A DNA stretch of 64,000 bases from Brevibacillus thermoruber 423 (GCF_000454065.1 NZ_KE695652.1:23291-87290); one strand, 5' to 3'. Counted from the stretch's first letter, positions 23,326 through 32,791 are shown. Numbers and translations: made by a program. The notes: generated by a model from the letters alone, not told the origin.

Positions 23326-24564
23326 ATGGATAGGGTCAAGGGGTTGTTGCGCGAATTTCACCCGATCGTCTGGTCGCTTGTGGTCGGCACGGTGTTTGTC
23401 CGCGCGGCCAGTTCGATGAGCATGCCGTTCTTGTTTTTGTATCTGTCCAATCACACCGGCATGGATCTGGGGACCATCGGCCTGACGATCGGCGCGGGGG
23501 CGCTGGCCGGGACGGTGGGGGGCTTCATCGGCGGGACGCTGTCCGACATGTTCGGCCGACGCCGCGTCATGCTCGGGGCGCTGTACGTCTGGACCCTGGT
23601 GTTTGTAGGGTTCGCATTCGGCAAAAGTCCGCTGTTCTTCTTGCTGGTAAACGTCGTCGGCGGGCTCTGTCGTTCCTTTTACGAGCCGGTGTCGCAGGCG
23701 CTGATGGCGGACGTGACGCCGCCGGAGAAGCGGTACCGCGTCTTTGGCCTGCGCTATACCGCGATCAACGTGGGCGTGGCCGTGGGGCCGATCGTCGGGG
23801 CGATGCTGGCGATGACCTCGGCGGCGCTGCCGTTTCTGATGACCGCCGTCATCTACCTGGTGTACGTCATCAGCTTGCAGGTGATGCTGAACGTGTTTGG
23901 CATCAAGCAGATCGAGGGACAGAAAAAAGAGCCGGTCAGCTTTCAGCGCGCACTGGAAGTGGTGGTGCGCGACAAAGCGTTCCGACTCTACATGGTGGCG
24001 GGGACGCTGGGGGCGATCGGCTACTCGCAAATGTCGACGACGCTGGCCAAGTTTACGGAGATGGCCGTTCCCGACGGGGCGAAGCTGCTGTTTGCCATCC
24101 TGATGAGCGTCAACGCCATCGTTGTGGTGCTGATGCAGATGCCGCTGACCCGCTGGGCGGAAAACAAGACGCCCCTCACCAGCATCGTGGTGGGGAACGC
24201 CTTGTACGCGCTCGGGGACCTGGGCTACGCCTTCGCCCACTCGTGGGTGATGTTTATCGTGGCGATGGTCGTCTTTACCATCGGGGAGATTCTCACCTTC
24301 ACCGCGTCCGACGTCCTGATCGACCGGATGGCGCCGGAAAACATGCGCGGCACGTATTACGGGGCGAAAAGCTTCAGCAACCTCGGCCAGTTCATCGGAC
24401 CGTGGATGGGCGGCATCCTGCTGGCTTCGTACGGCGGTCCCGTGCTGTTCGGAGTGGTCGCCGTCCTCTCCATGACGAGCAGCTTGTTTCAATGGGCCGG
24501 GCAGCGCGCCTACCAGCAGCACACCGGCAAGTCGATCAACATCGCCCGGAACGCGTCACTGTAG
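23326..24564 (+). CDS. MFS transporter, probable drug exporter
   Basis: A 412-residue, 12-helix major facilitator. The DMFGRRRVMLG loop after helix 2 is the family motif, and RAASSMSMPFLFLYLSNHTG in helix 1 and GGLCRSFYEPVSQALMADVTPPEKR after helix 4 resemble MdtH/YfmO-type drug-proton antiporters. GGAGGAG precedes ATG 23326. It has its own promoter and a leader inverted repeat. Its last nine bases overlap the end of the convergent SGNH hydrolase gene. Substrate unknown. Confidence 0.85.
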   Translation: MDRVKGLLREFHPIVWSLVVGTVFVRAASSMSMPFLFLYLSNHTGMDLGTIGLTIGAGALAGTVGGFIGGTLSDMFGRRRVMLGALYVWTLVFVGFAFGKSPLFFLLVNVVGGLCRSFYEPVSQALMADVTPPEKRYRVFGLRYTAINVGVAVGPIVGAMLAMTSAALPFLMTAVIYLVYVISLQVMLNVFGIKQIEGQKKEPVSFQRALEVVVRDKAFRLYMVAGTLGAIGYSQMSTTLAKFTEMAVPDGAKLLFAILMSVNAIVVVLMQMPLTRWAENKTPLTSIVVGNALYALGDLGYAFAHSWVMFIVAMVVFTIGEILTFTASDVLIDRMAPENMRGTYYGAKSFSNLGQFIGPWMGGILLASYGGPVLFGVVAVLSMTSSLFQWAGQRAYQQHTGKSINIARNASL

Positions 24565-25344
24565 TGCCTGCATGATCCGCTCGGCGATGCGGGCGTAGCC
24601 GGCCCCGTTGGGGTGGAAGTGGTCCGTGTAGAGATAGGTTTTTTCCTTGTGGACGAACAGGTCGTAGGTGGGGACGACGATGACGCGCGGATAGCGGGCC
24701 GCGATGGCGGCAGCGTCGCTGTTCCAGTCCAGCACGGGCTTGACGGTGTCGGCGGCCGCATCGGTGTCCCCGAACGGATTGTACAAGGCGGCGTAGACGA
24801 TCGGCGCGCTGTCGTTCAGCTCCCGGATGTGCCGGAGAATCTGCTCGTAGTTGGCCGCAAGCCCTTTGACGGCAGCGGCCAATTTGTCGTTGTCGACGCG
24901 GTAGACGCCCCCGGACTGCTTGAACAAATCGTTTCCGCCGATGGTAAACAGGATGAGATCGGCCTGCGTCAGCAGCTTCTGCACCTGGGGCTGGGACAAC
25001 TGCCCGACGAGGCCGGACGATTCCTGGCCGTTGATGGCCAGATTGGTCAGCGTGACCGGGTGGCCAGTCTGTTTTTCCAGCGCCTGACGGACGTGCCCCA
25101 CGTAACCGAGCCCGTTGGCGTCGCCGGTTCCGCGCGTCAGCGAATCCCCCAGCGCCACCACGTGACGGATGCCTTCCCCCGGCGCCGGCGGGGCCGGATT
25201 GGCATGCTCGGCCGGTTCCGCGACCGGGCCGGATGCGAGCTGGCGGGGCTCCAGCGCGAACACAAACCCTGCGGCAAACAGCAGAAAGGAGAGAACGGAG
25301 AGCAGGCCGACCGTACGCCACATGAGTTGACCGGATGTGCGCAT
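24556..25344 (-). CDS. SGNH/GDSL hydrolase, membrane-anchored or exported
   Basis: A 262-residue esterase of the SGNH superfamily, similar in pattern to Bacillus YpmR. The four blocks are visible: ALGDSLTRGTGD (nucleophile Ser), LAINGQESSG, FTIGGNDLF (Asn) and YTDHFHPNGAGYARIAE (Asp-x-x-His). Residues about 10-30 are a hydrophobic signal or anchor (TVGLLSVLSFLLFAAGFVFAL) with no lipobox Cys. ATG 25344 has GGGAGG six bases upstream; an earlier ATG is in frame but lacks one. It probably hydrolyses acyl esters at the cell surface. Its 3' end overlaps the MFS gene. Confidence 0.87.
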   Translation of the reverse strand: MRTSGQLMWRTVGLLSVLSFLLFAAGFVFALEPRQLASGPVAEPAEHANPAPPAPGEGIRHVVALGDSLTRGTGDANGLGYVGHVRQALEKQTGHPVTLTNLAINGQESSGLVGQLSQPQVQKLLTQADLILFTIGGNDLFKQSGGVYRVDNDKLAAAVKGLAANYEQILRHIRELNDSAPIVYAALYNPFGDTDAAADTVKPVLDWNSDAAAIAARYPRVIVVPTYDLFVHKEKTYLYTDHFHPNGAGYARIAERIMQALQ

Positions 25345-25462
25345 CGGGTACCTCCCATTCGTTGTTGGATGGTCATGCATGGTATAATGTGACATGTACT
25401 GTCAGTGTATCACAAACGCCGTTTTCGCGTCAGCGAACGGAGTCAGGATGGGAGGGCGAGCA

Positions 25463-26422
25463 GTGGCCGAGACGGTCCTTTCCGTAAAAGGATTGCGCAA
25501 AACGATCGGCGGCAGGCCGATCATTCACGATATGACGTTTGACGTTTACGCCGGAGAGGTCTTCGGCTTTCTCGGGCCCAACGGCGCGGGCAAGACGACG
25601 ACGATCCGCATGCTGGTCGGGCTGGCCTCCGCCGACGGGGGAGAGATTGACATCGGCGGCATTTCCCTGCGCCGCTCGTTTCCGCAGGCGATCGCCCAGG
25701 TGGGCTGCATCGTGGAAAACCCGGAGCTGTACAAATTCATGACCGGTCGGGAAAACCTGGAGCATTTTGCCCGCATGAGCGGGGGCATTCCCCCTGAGCG
25801 GATCGAGGAAATCGTCCGCTTTGTCGATCTGGAGCGGGCCATCGACGACAAGGTGAAAACCTATTCGCTCGGCATGCGGCAGCGGCTGGGCATCGCGCAG
25901 GCCCTCCTGCACCGGCCGAAGCTGCTCATCCTCGACGAGCCGACCAACGGCCTGGACCCGGCGGGCATCCGCGAACTGCGCCAGTTCATCCGCAGGCTGG
26001 CGGAAGAAGAGGGACTGGCCGTGTTCGTCTCCAGCCACCTGCTCAGCGAGATCGAGATGATGTGCGACCGCGTCGCCATCATCAACAAGGGACGGGTGAT
26101 CTCCGTCGGACCGGTGCAGGACCTGATGGAACAGTTTGCCGACCGGGTGGCGTGGACCTTTCCGCCGGAGGCCGAGCGGAGGGGACGCGACGTGCTGAGC
26201 GGCCTGCCCTTTGTGGAACGGGTGTGGCCGGACGGAGAGGGGCGGCTGTACTGCCGCATGGATACGGAGCGGATCGGCGAGGCAAACGCAGCGCTGGTGC
26301 GGGCCGGCGTCCCCGTCCTCGGCATCGCCGCCAAGACGGTGACCCTGGAAGATCTGTTCCTGGCGCTGACGGGGGGAGGTGGAGAAGATGGGGCCGAGCA
26401 TGCTCGCACTGGTACAAAATGA
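25463..26422 (+). CDS. ABC transporter ATP-binding protein (ABC-2 type)
   Basis: A 319-residue ATPase with Walker A GPNGAGKTTTIR, signature YSLGMRQRLGIAQALL, Walker B LLILDEPTNGLDP and the switch His in VSSHLLSEIE. The extra C-terminal 80 residues are typical of drug/bacitracin-type exporters. GTG 25463 is chosen because GGGAGG (25450-25455) is seven bases upstream. It overlaps the next gene, its membrane partner, by 35 bases. Substrate unknown. Confidence 0.92.
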   Translation: MAETVLSVKGLRKTIGGRPIIHDMTFDVYAGEVFGFLGPNGAGKTTTIRMLVGLASADGGEIDIGGISLRRSFPQAIAQVGCIVENPELYKFMTGRENLEHFARMSGGIPPERIEEIVRFVDLERAIDDKVKTYSLGMRQRLGIAQALLHRPKLLILDEPTNGLDPAGIRELRQFIRRLAEEEGLAVFVSSHLLSEIEMMCDRVAIINKGRVISVGPVQDLMEQFADRVAWTFPPEAERRGRDVLSGLPFVERVWPDGEGRLYCRMDTERIGEANAALVRAGVPVLGIAAKTVTLEDLFLALTGGGGEDGAEHARTGTK

Positions 26423-27383
26423 GACGATCAAGCTGCTCCGCCGCCGCCGCTTTCTCGTCGTGCTGCTGATCCTGGCCGTCCTCATCCCGATCTTTACCTA
26501 CGCGCAGTACCGCTCCGTGGTGACGGCCCAGGAGCGGATGGGCACGACCGACTGGCGGACGCTATTGCAGCAGCAGATCGTGGACACGCAAAACCGGCTC
26601 GCCTCCAGCAGACTGCCGGAGGAGTGGCGGGAGTTTTTAAAAATTCGCGTCCAGCAGCAGCAGTACTATCTGGACCATGACATCAATCCGATGGCGCCGG
26701 GGGCGCCCACGTTTGCGCGGGGCTTCATGGATCAGGCCGTGTCGCTGTTCCTGCCGATGATCATCGTCGTGCTGGCGGTCGATCTCGTCTCCGCCGAATA
26801 CAGCGAGGGGACGATCAAGCTGCTGCTGACACGGCCCGTGCGGCGCTGGAAGGTGCTGACCAGCAAGTACATCACCCTGCTGCTGTTTACCTCGCTCACG
26901 GTGCTGATGACCTTGCTGTTGGCCTACCTGATATCCGGTGTGGTGTTTGGCTATGCGGGCTGGGACCTGCCGGTGCTGACCGGCTTCGACGTGACCGGCG
27001 GCGAACTGGTCACGTCCGCGGTGTTCATGCTGCCGCAGTGGAAATACCTGCTCATGCAGTACGGACTAGGCTGGTTTGTGTGCATCGTGGTCGGCACGAT
27101 CACGTTCATGGTCTCCGTGCTGGTGCGCAGCGCGGCAGCCGGCATGGGCATCATGATGGCGGCCCTGATCAGCGGAACGATTCTGACCCAGATGGCGTCG
27201 ACCTGGGAGTCGTCCAAATACCTCTTCGTCGTCAATTTGCAGTTGACGGACTACCTGGCCGGCACGCTGCCGCCGATCAAGGGCATGACGCTGCCCTTCT
27301 CGCTCGCCGTGCTGAGCGTCTGGGCGGTGGCGGCGCTGATTGTCGCCTACGCCGTGTTTATCCGCAGGGATGTCGCGTCGTGA
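26388..27383 (+). CDS. ABC-2 type transporter permease
   Basis: A 331-residue membrane subunit. One N-terminal span (RRRRFLVVLLILAVLIPIFTYAQY), a large extracytoplasmic loop (residues about 35-115, Gln/Arg-rich) and a cluster of five spans from FLPMIIVVLAVDLVSAEYSEGTIKLLLTRPVRR onward match the ABC-2 family; the SAEYSEGTIK segment is a hallmark. ATG 26388 has GGGGGGAGGTGG upstream; ATG 26400 is an alternative. It pairs with the preceding ATPase to form an exporter. A very strong terminator follows. Confidence 0.9.
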   Translation: MGPSMLALVQNETIKLLRRRRFLVVLLILAVLIPIFTYAQYRSVVTAQERMGTTDWRTLLQQQIVDTQNRLASSRLPEEWREFLKIRVQQQQYYLDHDINPMAPGAPTFARGFMDQAVSLFLPMIIVVLAVDLVSAEYSEGTIKLLLTRPVRRWKVLTSKYITLLLFTSLTVLMTLLLAYLISGVVFGYAGWDLPVLTGFDVTGGELVTSAVFMLPQWKYLLMQYGLGWFVCIVVGTITFMVSVLVRSAAAGMGIMMAALISGTILTQMASTWESSKYLFVVNLQLTDYLAGTLPPIKGMTLPFSLAVLSVWAVAALIVAYAVFIRRDVAS

Positions 27384-27418
27384 CCTTCTCCTGACCGGAG
27401 TGGGCGGGAAAACGAACA

Positions 27419-27463
27419 GGGACACTGCTTTTGGCAAAATGCCTAAAGCAGTGTCCCTTTTTT
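27419..27463. terminator. Strong bidirectional terminator
   Basis: GGGACACTGCTTT and AAAGCAGTGTCCC form a perfect 13-bp stem followed by TTTTTT; it lies between convergent operons. Confidence 0.93.
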
Positions 27464-27495
27464 CCGCGCCCGGCTGTTTGTGTCGGCAGGAAGCA

Positions 27496-28932
27496 TCAGC
27501 GCCACGTCAACTGCTTGGACACTTCGACCAGTTGGTCGAGGCGGATGCCCCGGGCGGTCAGCACGACGTAGAGCGAGCGGTTTCCCGTCTGGGCGTTGAA
27601 GTGGACGGCGTGCTGGGCGGCCGCTTCGCCAGACGAGGCCTGCTGGTCAAACGAGACGGCGATGGCCTGTTCGCCGTTGACCGTGAACAACTGGGTAGCC
27701 GTAAAGGTGCCGGGGATGGACAAGCTGCGCTTCCCCTTGGCGTTGGGCACCACGTCCACCTTGATCCACTCCTTGCTGTGCCGGTATTGGGCGGAGAGGC
27801 GGACCACCTTTTGGCTGGTCGGCGATTCGTACTGTACGGTGACCGCCTGCAGGGCCATGCCGTCAGGCGGTTGGTTCAGCACGGGAACAGGCAGGTCGGA
27901 TGACCGGACGGCTGTCTCCAGATCAGTGAAGGTGGAGAGCGTAATTTCCTGTTTGGCCAGAGCGGTCGCGGGCGGACCGGCTACGGGCGGCACACTTTCG
28001 GTTGACGGATCGGCCGCGAGCGCAGCGCTGAACGTTTGGACGCCCGATTCGTTCTCCGCTGCGCGAAAAGCGGTCACCCCGCCTGTCGGATTGCTCGCAT
28101 CCGTCTGTCCGGACTGTGCGTCCTCTGGGTGGCTCTGGTCGGCCGCCGCTTTTCCGTTGGCGTTGCGGGCGGCGATGATCGTCCGCTTGTGCGGGGACGG
28201 CACCGATTCGTTGACCGTTTCTGCAGCCGGCTGCTGCGGCGTCTGGGGGGCTTGGGCCTTCTCGGCGGCCGCCTCTCCCGGCCCGGCCTGCGGTTCCCGC
28301 GCCTGGCTTGCATCTGCTCCGGGCTGTTCGGTTCCGTTTCCGTTGAGCGCCAGCGCGCCCGGCTGATCCATGGACGCGTCCGGAGACGTCTGCCCGTCGG
28401 GTTGTTTCGTGGCGGGGGCTGACTGGACGGACCCGGCGGCCGGGCTGGACACGGACGTGTCAGGCGAAAGCCGGATGGACGGAGCGTCGGCAGGTTGACC
28501 GGCTTTCTGCTCGTCTTTGGCCGTGCTGCCACTCTGCATGGCGCTTTCCGTGGCGGCGCCTTGCCCGGCCTGATGGAACTGCTGGTAGCCGGCCACCCCG
28601 ACAGCGAGAAGGATGGCGGCTGCGCCGACCCACGTCAGTGAAGGGAGGAGGAACGTCCAGCGGCGGAATTCCGCCTGTTTGGGTGACGTCGTGACGGATG
28701 CCGACGCGGCGTGAGGAGGGACGCCTTGTCCGGCGGTTTGATAGATCGCCTTCATGATTTTCTCTTCCAGATCGGCCGTCGGTTGAGGAACCTCTTTCAA
28801 GAACTGCACCTCCTCGCCGCTAGTCAATTGGGCTTCCATCCAGGCGATGCACTCCTCGCACGTCTCGATATGGGAAAGCGTTTCGATGTCCGTCTCGTCT
28901 GTCCATGCTTTTCTAAATTCCTGGCAGTTCAT
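27496..28932 (-). CDS. Zinc-finger anti-sigma factor, membrane-anchored
   Basis: A 478-residue regulator partner of the ECF sigma factor next to it. The cytoplasmic N-terminus has the ZAS motif HIETCEECIAW (His-x3-Cys-x2-Cys). One span (FLLPSLTWVGAAAILLAVGVAGY) is near residue 110. Outside lies a 200-residue low-complexity linker rich in Ala, Gln, Pro, Ser and Thr, then a folded beta-rich domain of about 130 residues (ALQAVTVQYESPTSQKVVRLSAQYRHSKEW) that may be the sensor. It begins 20 bases inside the sigma gene, so the two are translationally coupled. The long extracytoplasmic part is unusual compared with short RsiW-type proteins. Confidence 0.88.
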   Translation of the reverse strand: MNCQEFRKAWTDETDIETLSHIETCEECIAWMEAQLTSGEEVQFLKEVPQPTADLEEKIMKAIYQTAGQGVPPHAASASVTTSPKQAEFRRWTFLLPSLTWVGAAAILLAVGVAGYQQFHQAGQGAATESAMQSGSTAKDEQKAGQPADAPSIRLSPDTSVSSPAAGSVQSAPATKQPDGQTSPDASMDQPGALALNGNGTEQPGADASQAREPQAGPGEAAAEKAQAPQTPQQPAAETVNESVPSPHKRTIIAARNANGKAAADQSHPEDAQSGQTDASNPTGGVTAFRAAENESGVQTFSAALAADPSTESVPPVAGPPATALAKQEITLSTFTDLETAVRSSDLPVPVLNQPPDGMALQAVTVQYESPTSQKVVRLSAQYRHSKEWIKVDVVPNAKGKRSLSIPGTFTATQLFTVNGEQAIAVSFDQQASSGEAAAQHAVHFNAQTGNRSLYVVLTARGIRLDQLVEVSKQLTWR

Positions 28933-29482
28933 GCACGAGCCCCCCTTCCTTGCGAGTAAGCAGTTTGGCCAGTTCCTGGCGAGCGCGCAGATAGCGGACA
29001 CGGGCCGTTGACTCGGCGATGCCGAGCAGCGACGCGATTTTTTCAAACGGATATTCGTGCGTGCAGCGCAGCACGATGACTTCCCGATACGATTCGGACA
29101 GCATCGAAAAGGCTTTCTCAATCTCCCGGCGGCGCTCCTTGTTCATGAGGGAGTCCTGCGGCGATTCGTCGCTCGCCTGGGAGGGGACGTACGCCAGTTG
29201 TTCGTCGGATTCGTGAAACTTGCGCCGGCGCAGGAAGTCGATGGTCTTGTTTCGCGCCAGCGTATACAGCCAGGAGGAAAACTGGCTGTCCCCGCGAAAG
29301 CTGGAGAGTTTTTCATACGCTTTGACGAAGACTTCCTGGGTCAAATCTTCCGCATCGGAGCGGTTGTTTACCATCTTGTAGATAAACACGTAGATCATGT
29401 GCTGATACCGCTGGATCAGCTCGCGGTACGCTTCGATGTCGCCTTGGAGAATCCGCTGAATGATTTCGGCGTCGGATTGCAT
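28913..29482 (-). CDS. ECF RNA polymerase sigma factor, SigW-like
   Basis: A 189-residue group 4 sigma factor. Region 2 is clear (YQHMIYVFIYKMVNNRSDAEDLTQEVFVKAYEKL, then FSSWLYTLARNKTIDFLRRRK) and region 4 has YREVIVLRCTHEYPFEKIASLLGIAESTARVRYLRARQELAKLL. It should direct a cell-envelope stress regulon and be held inactive by the anti-sigma factor that overlaps it. A TGAAAC-17-CGTC promoter before it fits autoregulation. Confidence 0.93.
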   Translation of the reverse strand: MQSDAEIIQRILQGDIEAYRELIQRYQHMIYVFIYKMVNNRSDAEDLTQEVFVKAYEKLSSFRGDSQFSSWLYTLARNKTIDFLRRRKFHESDEQLAYVPSQASDESPQDSLMNKERRREIEKAFSMLSESYREVIVLRCTHEYPFEKIASLLGIAESTARVRYLRARQELAKLLTRKEGGLVHELPGI

Positions 29483-29510
29483 TGAATCTCCGGCCTCCCT
29501 TCCTCTATGA

Positions 29511-29537
29511 GACGCTGGTATCGAAACGAACGTTTCA
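29511..29537 (-). promoter_or_regulatory. ECF-type autoregulatory promoter of the sigma operon
   Basis: On the minus strand TGAAAC (29537-29532), a 17-base spacer and CGTC (29514-29511) match ECF promoters of SigW/SigM type. The -35 overlaps the stop codon of the upstream helicase gene. Confidence 0.65.
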
Positions 29538-31214
29538 ATCCAGCGCTTCCATTTCTATCACGTCGTAGTGGTATCCCTGTTCCACCAGAAACAACTGGCG
29601 GTGAAGCGCAAACTCCTGCTCGCGCGTGTCCCGGGTGACCAGCGTATAAAAATGGGCGGCGTTGTCGCGCTCTTTGGGGCGCAGAATGCGGCCGAGCCGC
29701 TGCGCTTCTTCCTGGCGCGAGCCGAACGTGCCGGATATCTGGATGGCTACATTGGCATCCGGCAGGTCGACGGCAAAGTTGGCCACCTTGGAGACGGCGA
29801 GCCGGGTAATCTCGCCGCGCTTGAACTGCCGGTACAGCGCCTCCCGTTCCTTTTCCGGCACCTTGCCGGTAATCAGCGGGAGATTCAGCGCTGCGGCTAG
29901 CTGCTGGAGCTGTCCCACGTACTGGCCGATGATCAGGACGCGGTCGTCGGCGTGACGCTCCAGCAGGCGGCGCACGACCTCCAGTTTGCGCGGGTTTTCC
30001 GCCGCGATCCGGTATTTTTGCCGCGCGCCGGCACGGGCGTAGGCCTCCCGTCCGTTCGCTTCAAACGGCAGCCGAATTTCCCGGCAGTGCGCTTCCGCGA
30101 TCCAGCCCTGTTCCTCCAGGGCCTTCCACGGCATTTCGTACTTTTTCGGCCCGATCAGGGTAAACACGTCTTCTTCCCGGCCGTCCTCCCGAACCAGCGT
30201 GGCGGTCAGCCCGAGCCGGCGCGTCGCCTGAATCCCGGAGGTGACGCGGAAGACGGGAGCGGGCAGCAGGTGCACCTCGTCGTAGACAATCAATCCCCAT
30301 TCCCGTTCCGAGAACAGGCTCATGTGGGGAAACGATTCGTCCGCTTTCGAACGGTACGTCAGGATCTGATAGGTGGCCACGGTAATCGGTTTGACCTCTT
30401 TCCGTTCGCCTGTGTACTCTCCGATCTGCGAGGGATCGAGGTCGGTCTTGTCCAGCAGCTCGGCGATCCACTGCCGGACGGATGTGGTGTTGGTCGTCAG
30501 GATCAGCGTGGCCGTCTGGAGCTGGCAGATCGCTCCCAGGCCGATGACCGTTTTTCCCGCGCCGCACGGCAGCACCAGCACGCCGCTGCCTCCGGTGGCC
30601 GCGCCGGCCGCGTGGAAGGCATCCACCGCCTCCTGCTGGTACGGCCGCAGCGCAAACGGCCGGCCGCCGGCGGTCACCTCCCGCAGCGCGACGGGACAGG
30701 CTTCCCCGGACGTGTAGCCGGCCACGTCCTGGACAGGGTAGCCGAGCCGGATCAGCTCCTGTTTGATCAACCCGCGGGCGTAGGGTTTCACCCGCCAGAC
30801 GGCCGGACCGGTCTGTTCTTCCAGCAGGGCGTCCACCGCCTTGTAACCGGTGAGCTCGGCCAGCAGGAGCGGATCGTCGCCGGTCAACAGCAGGTGATCG
30901 CCGTCTTTTTCCAATCGGATCAGGCCGTACCGTCCCATCGTTTCGTCGATTTCCCGGACAATGGACGGCGGAACCCCGTATTTACTATACGTGCTCAAGA
31001 CGCCGGTTACCTGCTCCGCCGTAAGGCCCCCTGCCGCGGCGTTCCACAGGGAGAGCGGGGTAATCCGGTAGGTGTGTATGTACTCCGGGCTTTTGATCAG
31101 TTCGGCAAAGCCGGACAGCGCCTGCCGGACTTCCGCAAACAGCGGATGCTGCGCTTCCAGCAGGATAGTGCGATCGCTCTGCACGATCAGCGGCAACTCG
31201 GGACGGTACGACAC
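29535..31214 (-). CDS. XPB-like superfamily 2 DNA helicase
   Basis: An ATP-dependent DNA helicase of bacterial XPB type, about 559 residues. Walker A is LPCGAGKTVIGLG, the DEVH box is IVYDEVHLLP, motif III is GLTATLVREDG and motif VI QEEAQRLGRILRP. The first 160 residues are the helicase-associated N-terminal domain of this group. It probably works in DNA repair or R-loop removal. GTG 31214 is preferred, with AGAGGTGA just upstream; GTG 31223 in the same frame is an alternative. Its stop codon lies within the sigma promoter. Confidence 0.9.
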   Translation of the reverse strand: MSYRPELPLIVQSDRTILLEAQHPLFAEVRQALSGFAELIKSPEYIHTYRITPLSLWNAAAGGLTAEQVTGVLSTYSKYGVPPSIVREIDETMGRYGLIRLEKDGDHLLLTGDDPLLLAELTGYKAVDALLEEQTGPAVWRVKPYARGLIKQELIRLGYPVQDVAGYTSGEACPVALREVTAGGRPFALRPYQQEAVDAFHAAGAATGGSGVLVLPCGAGKTVIGLGAICQLQTATLILTTNTTSVRQWIAELLDKTDLDPSQIGEYTGERKEVKPITVATYQILTYRSKADESFPHMSLFSEREWGLIVYDEVHLLPAPVFRVTSGIQATRRLGLTATLVREDGREEDVFTLIGPKKYEMPWKALEEQGWIAEAHCREIRLPFEANGREAYARAGARQKYRIAAENPRKLEVVRRLLERHADDRVLIIGQYVGQLQQLAAALNLPLITGKVPEKEREALYRQFKRGEITRLAVSKVANFAVDLPDANVAIQISGTFGSRQEEAQRLGRILRPKERDNAAHFYTLVTRDTREQEFALHRQLFLVEQGYHYDVIEMEALD

Positions 31215-31391
31215 GGTCTTCACCTCTGCGGCTTTGTGGTCTCCATGTTCATACAGTCAATCGTATCACAATCGGGAAAAGAATGAAAAACGGGTTTCCC
31301 GCCGTCGCGCGCTTTTGACAGGAGCGGGCAACATTTGGCCGCCCGTGGGTTACACTAACGCAAGAAAACGGGCAAAAGGAGTAGGGACGGC

Positions 31392-32705
31392 ATGGCGATA
31401 TGGAGTACCCTTTTCAATCTGGTCCTGGTCGCATTTCTCGTCTTCCTCAACGGCTTTTTCGTGGCGACCGAGTTTGCCATCGTGAAGGTGAGGGAATCGC
31501 GCATCGCCCAACTGGTGGCGGAAGGAAACAGGCGGGCGGGCGACGTCGAACAGGTGCTGGACAACCTGGATGCGTACCTGTCCGCCACCCAGCTCGGCAT
31601 TACGCTGGCGTCGCTCGGATTGGGATGGCTGGGGGAACCGGCCGTCGCCCATCTGCTCCACCCCGTCTTCCGCTACTTCGGGCTGAACGAGACGCTGGTC
31701 GGCAGCATTTCCTTCATCATCGCGTTCTCCATCATCACCTTTTTGCACATCGTGCTGGGCGAACTGGCACCCAAATCGCTGGCCATCCAGCGCTCCGAGC
31801 AGGTCTCGCTGTACGTGGCCCGTCCCATCCGGCTGTTTTACAAGCTGATGTACCCGTTTATCGCCTTTCTCAACTGGGCGGCGGCCAGGATTCTCGGGCT
31901 GCTCGGCATTGGCATGGAACCGCATCAGGAAGCGCACACGGAAGAAGAAATCCGCATCCTCGTCAACGAGAGCCACAAAAGCGGCCTGATCGACCAGACC
32001 GAGCTGATGCTGGTGGACAATATCTTTGATTTTTCGGAGACGATGGCCCGGGAGATCATGGTGCCGCGCACGGACATGGTGGTGCTCAACCTGCGCGACC
32101 CGTTTGAGGAAAACGTCAAGACCGTGCAAAACGGCCGGTTTACCCGCTACCCGGTGGTGGACGGGGACAAGGACCACGTGGTCGGCAGTTTGCATATCAA
32201 GGATTTGCTGACCAGCCTGCTGGAGGGGGAGCAAAAGAGCCTGGAGCAGTTGAGCCGCCCGGTGCTGACCGTTCCGGAGACGATATCCATCAGCCGGCTG
32301 CTGACCATGCTGCAGAAACAGCGCAGCCAGATGGCGATTATCATCGACGAGTACGGCGGCACGGCGGGCCTGGTGACGGTGGAAGATATAATGGAAGAAA
32401 TTGTCGGTGACATTCAGGACGAATTTGACGACGAGCGGCCGGAAATCGAGCGGAAAGACGGCCTTTTGTCGCTGGACGGCCGCATGCTGCTGGAGGAGGT
32501 AAACGACTACCTCGGGCTTGATCTGGACGACAGCGAGGTGGACACGCTGGCCGGCTGGATCTACACGCAGATCGACCATCCGCCGCGCGTGGGGGACGCG
32601 GTCAAAGACGGCGGCTACGAGTTCATCGTCGGCGAGGTGGACCACTACCGGATCACCCGCGTATGGGTAAAAAGAGGAACGAAGGAAGCGGCGCAACAGG
32701 GATAA
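31392..32705 (+). CDS. CNNM/CBS/CorC_HlyC membrane protein (hemolysin family)
   Basis: A 437-residue protein with three domains in order: CNNM transmembrane domain (residues 1-190; VFLNGFFVATEFAIVKVRESRI, FLHIVLGELAPKSLAIQ), a CBS pair (about 205-330; MVPRTDMVVLNL, MAIIIDEYGGTAGLVTVEDIMEEIVG) and a C-terminal CorC_HlyC domain. Such proteins export or sense Mg2+ or other divalent cations, with nucleotide binding to the CBS pair. A paralogue lies at 56,289-57,656. An SD, AAAGGAG, precedes the start; the gene is monocistronic. Confidence 0.93.
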   Translation: MAIWSTLFNLVLVAFLVFLNGFFVATEFAIVKVRESRIAQLVAEGNRRAGDVEQVLDNLDAYLSATQLGITLASLGLGWLGEPAVAHLLHPVFRYFGLNETLVGSISFIIAFSIITFLHIVLGELAPKSLAIQRSEQVSLYVARPIRLFYKLMYPFIAFLNWAAARILGLLGIGMEPHQEAHTEEEIRILVNESHKSGLIDQTELMLVDNIFDFSETMAREIMVPRTDMVVLNLRDPFEENVKTVQNGRFTRYPVVDGDKDHVVGSLHIKDLLTSLLEGEQKSLEQLSRPVLTVPETISISRLLTMLQKQRSQMAIIIDEYGGTAGLVTVEDIMEEIVGDIQDEFDDERPEIERKDGLLSLDGRMLLEEVNDYLGLDLDDSEVDTLAGWIYTQIDHPPRVGDAVKDGGYEFIVGEVDHYRITRVWVKRGTKEAAQQG

Positions 32706-32711
32706 AACATC

Positions 32712-32739
32712 TTTTCATCGCCGGAAAGTGTGTTATAAT
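32712..32739 (+). promoter_or_regulatory. Sigma-A promoter of the first receptor gene
   Basis: TTTTCA (32712-32717), 16 bases, TATAAT (32734-32739). Confidence 0.6.
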
Positions 32740-32791
32740 GAAACACAAGTTTCTGTTATTGCAGAGCGAGAGCTTAGAGGAGGAAGAACAG

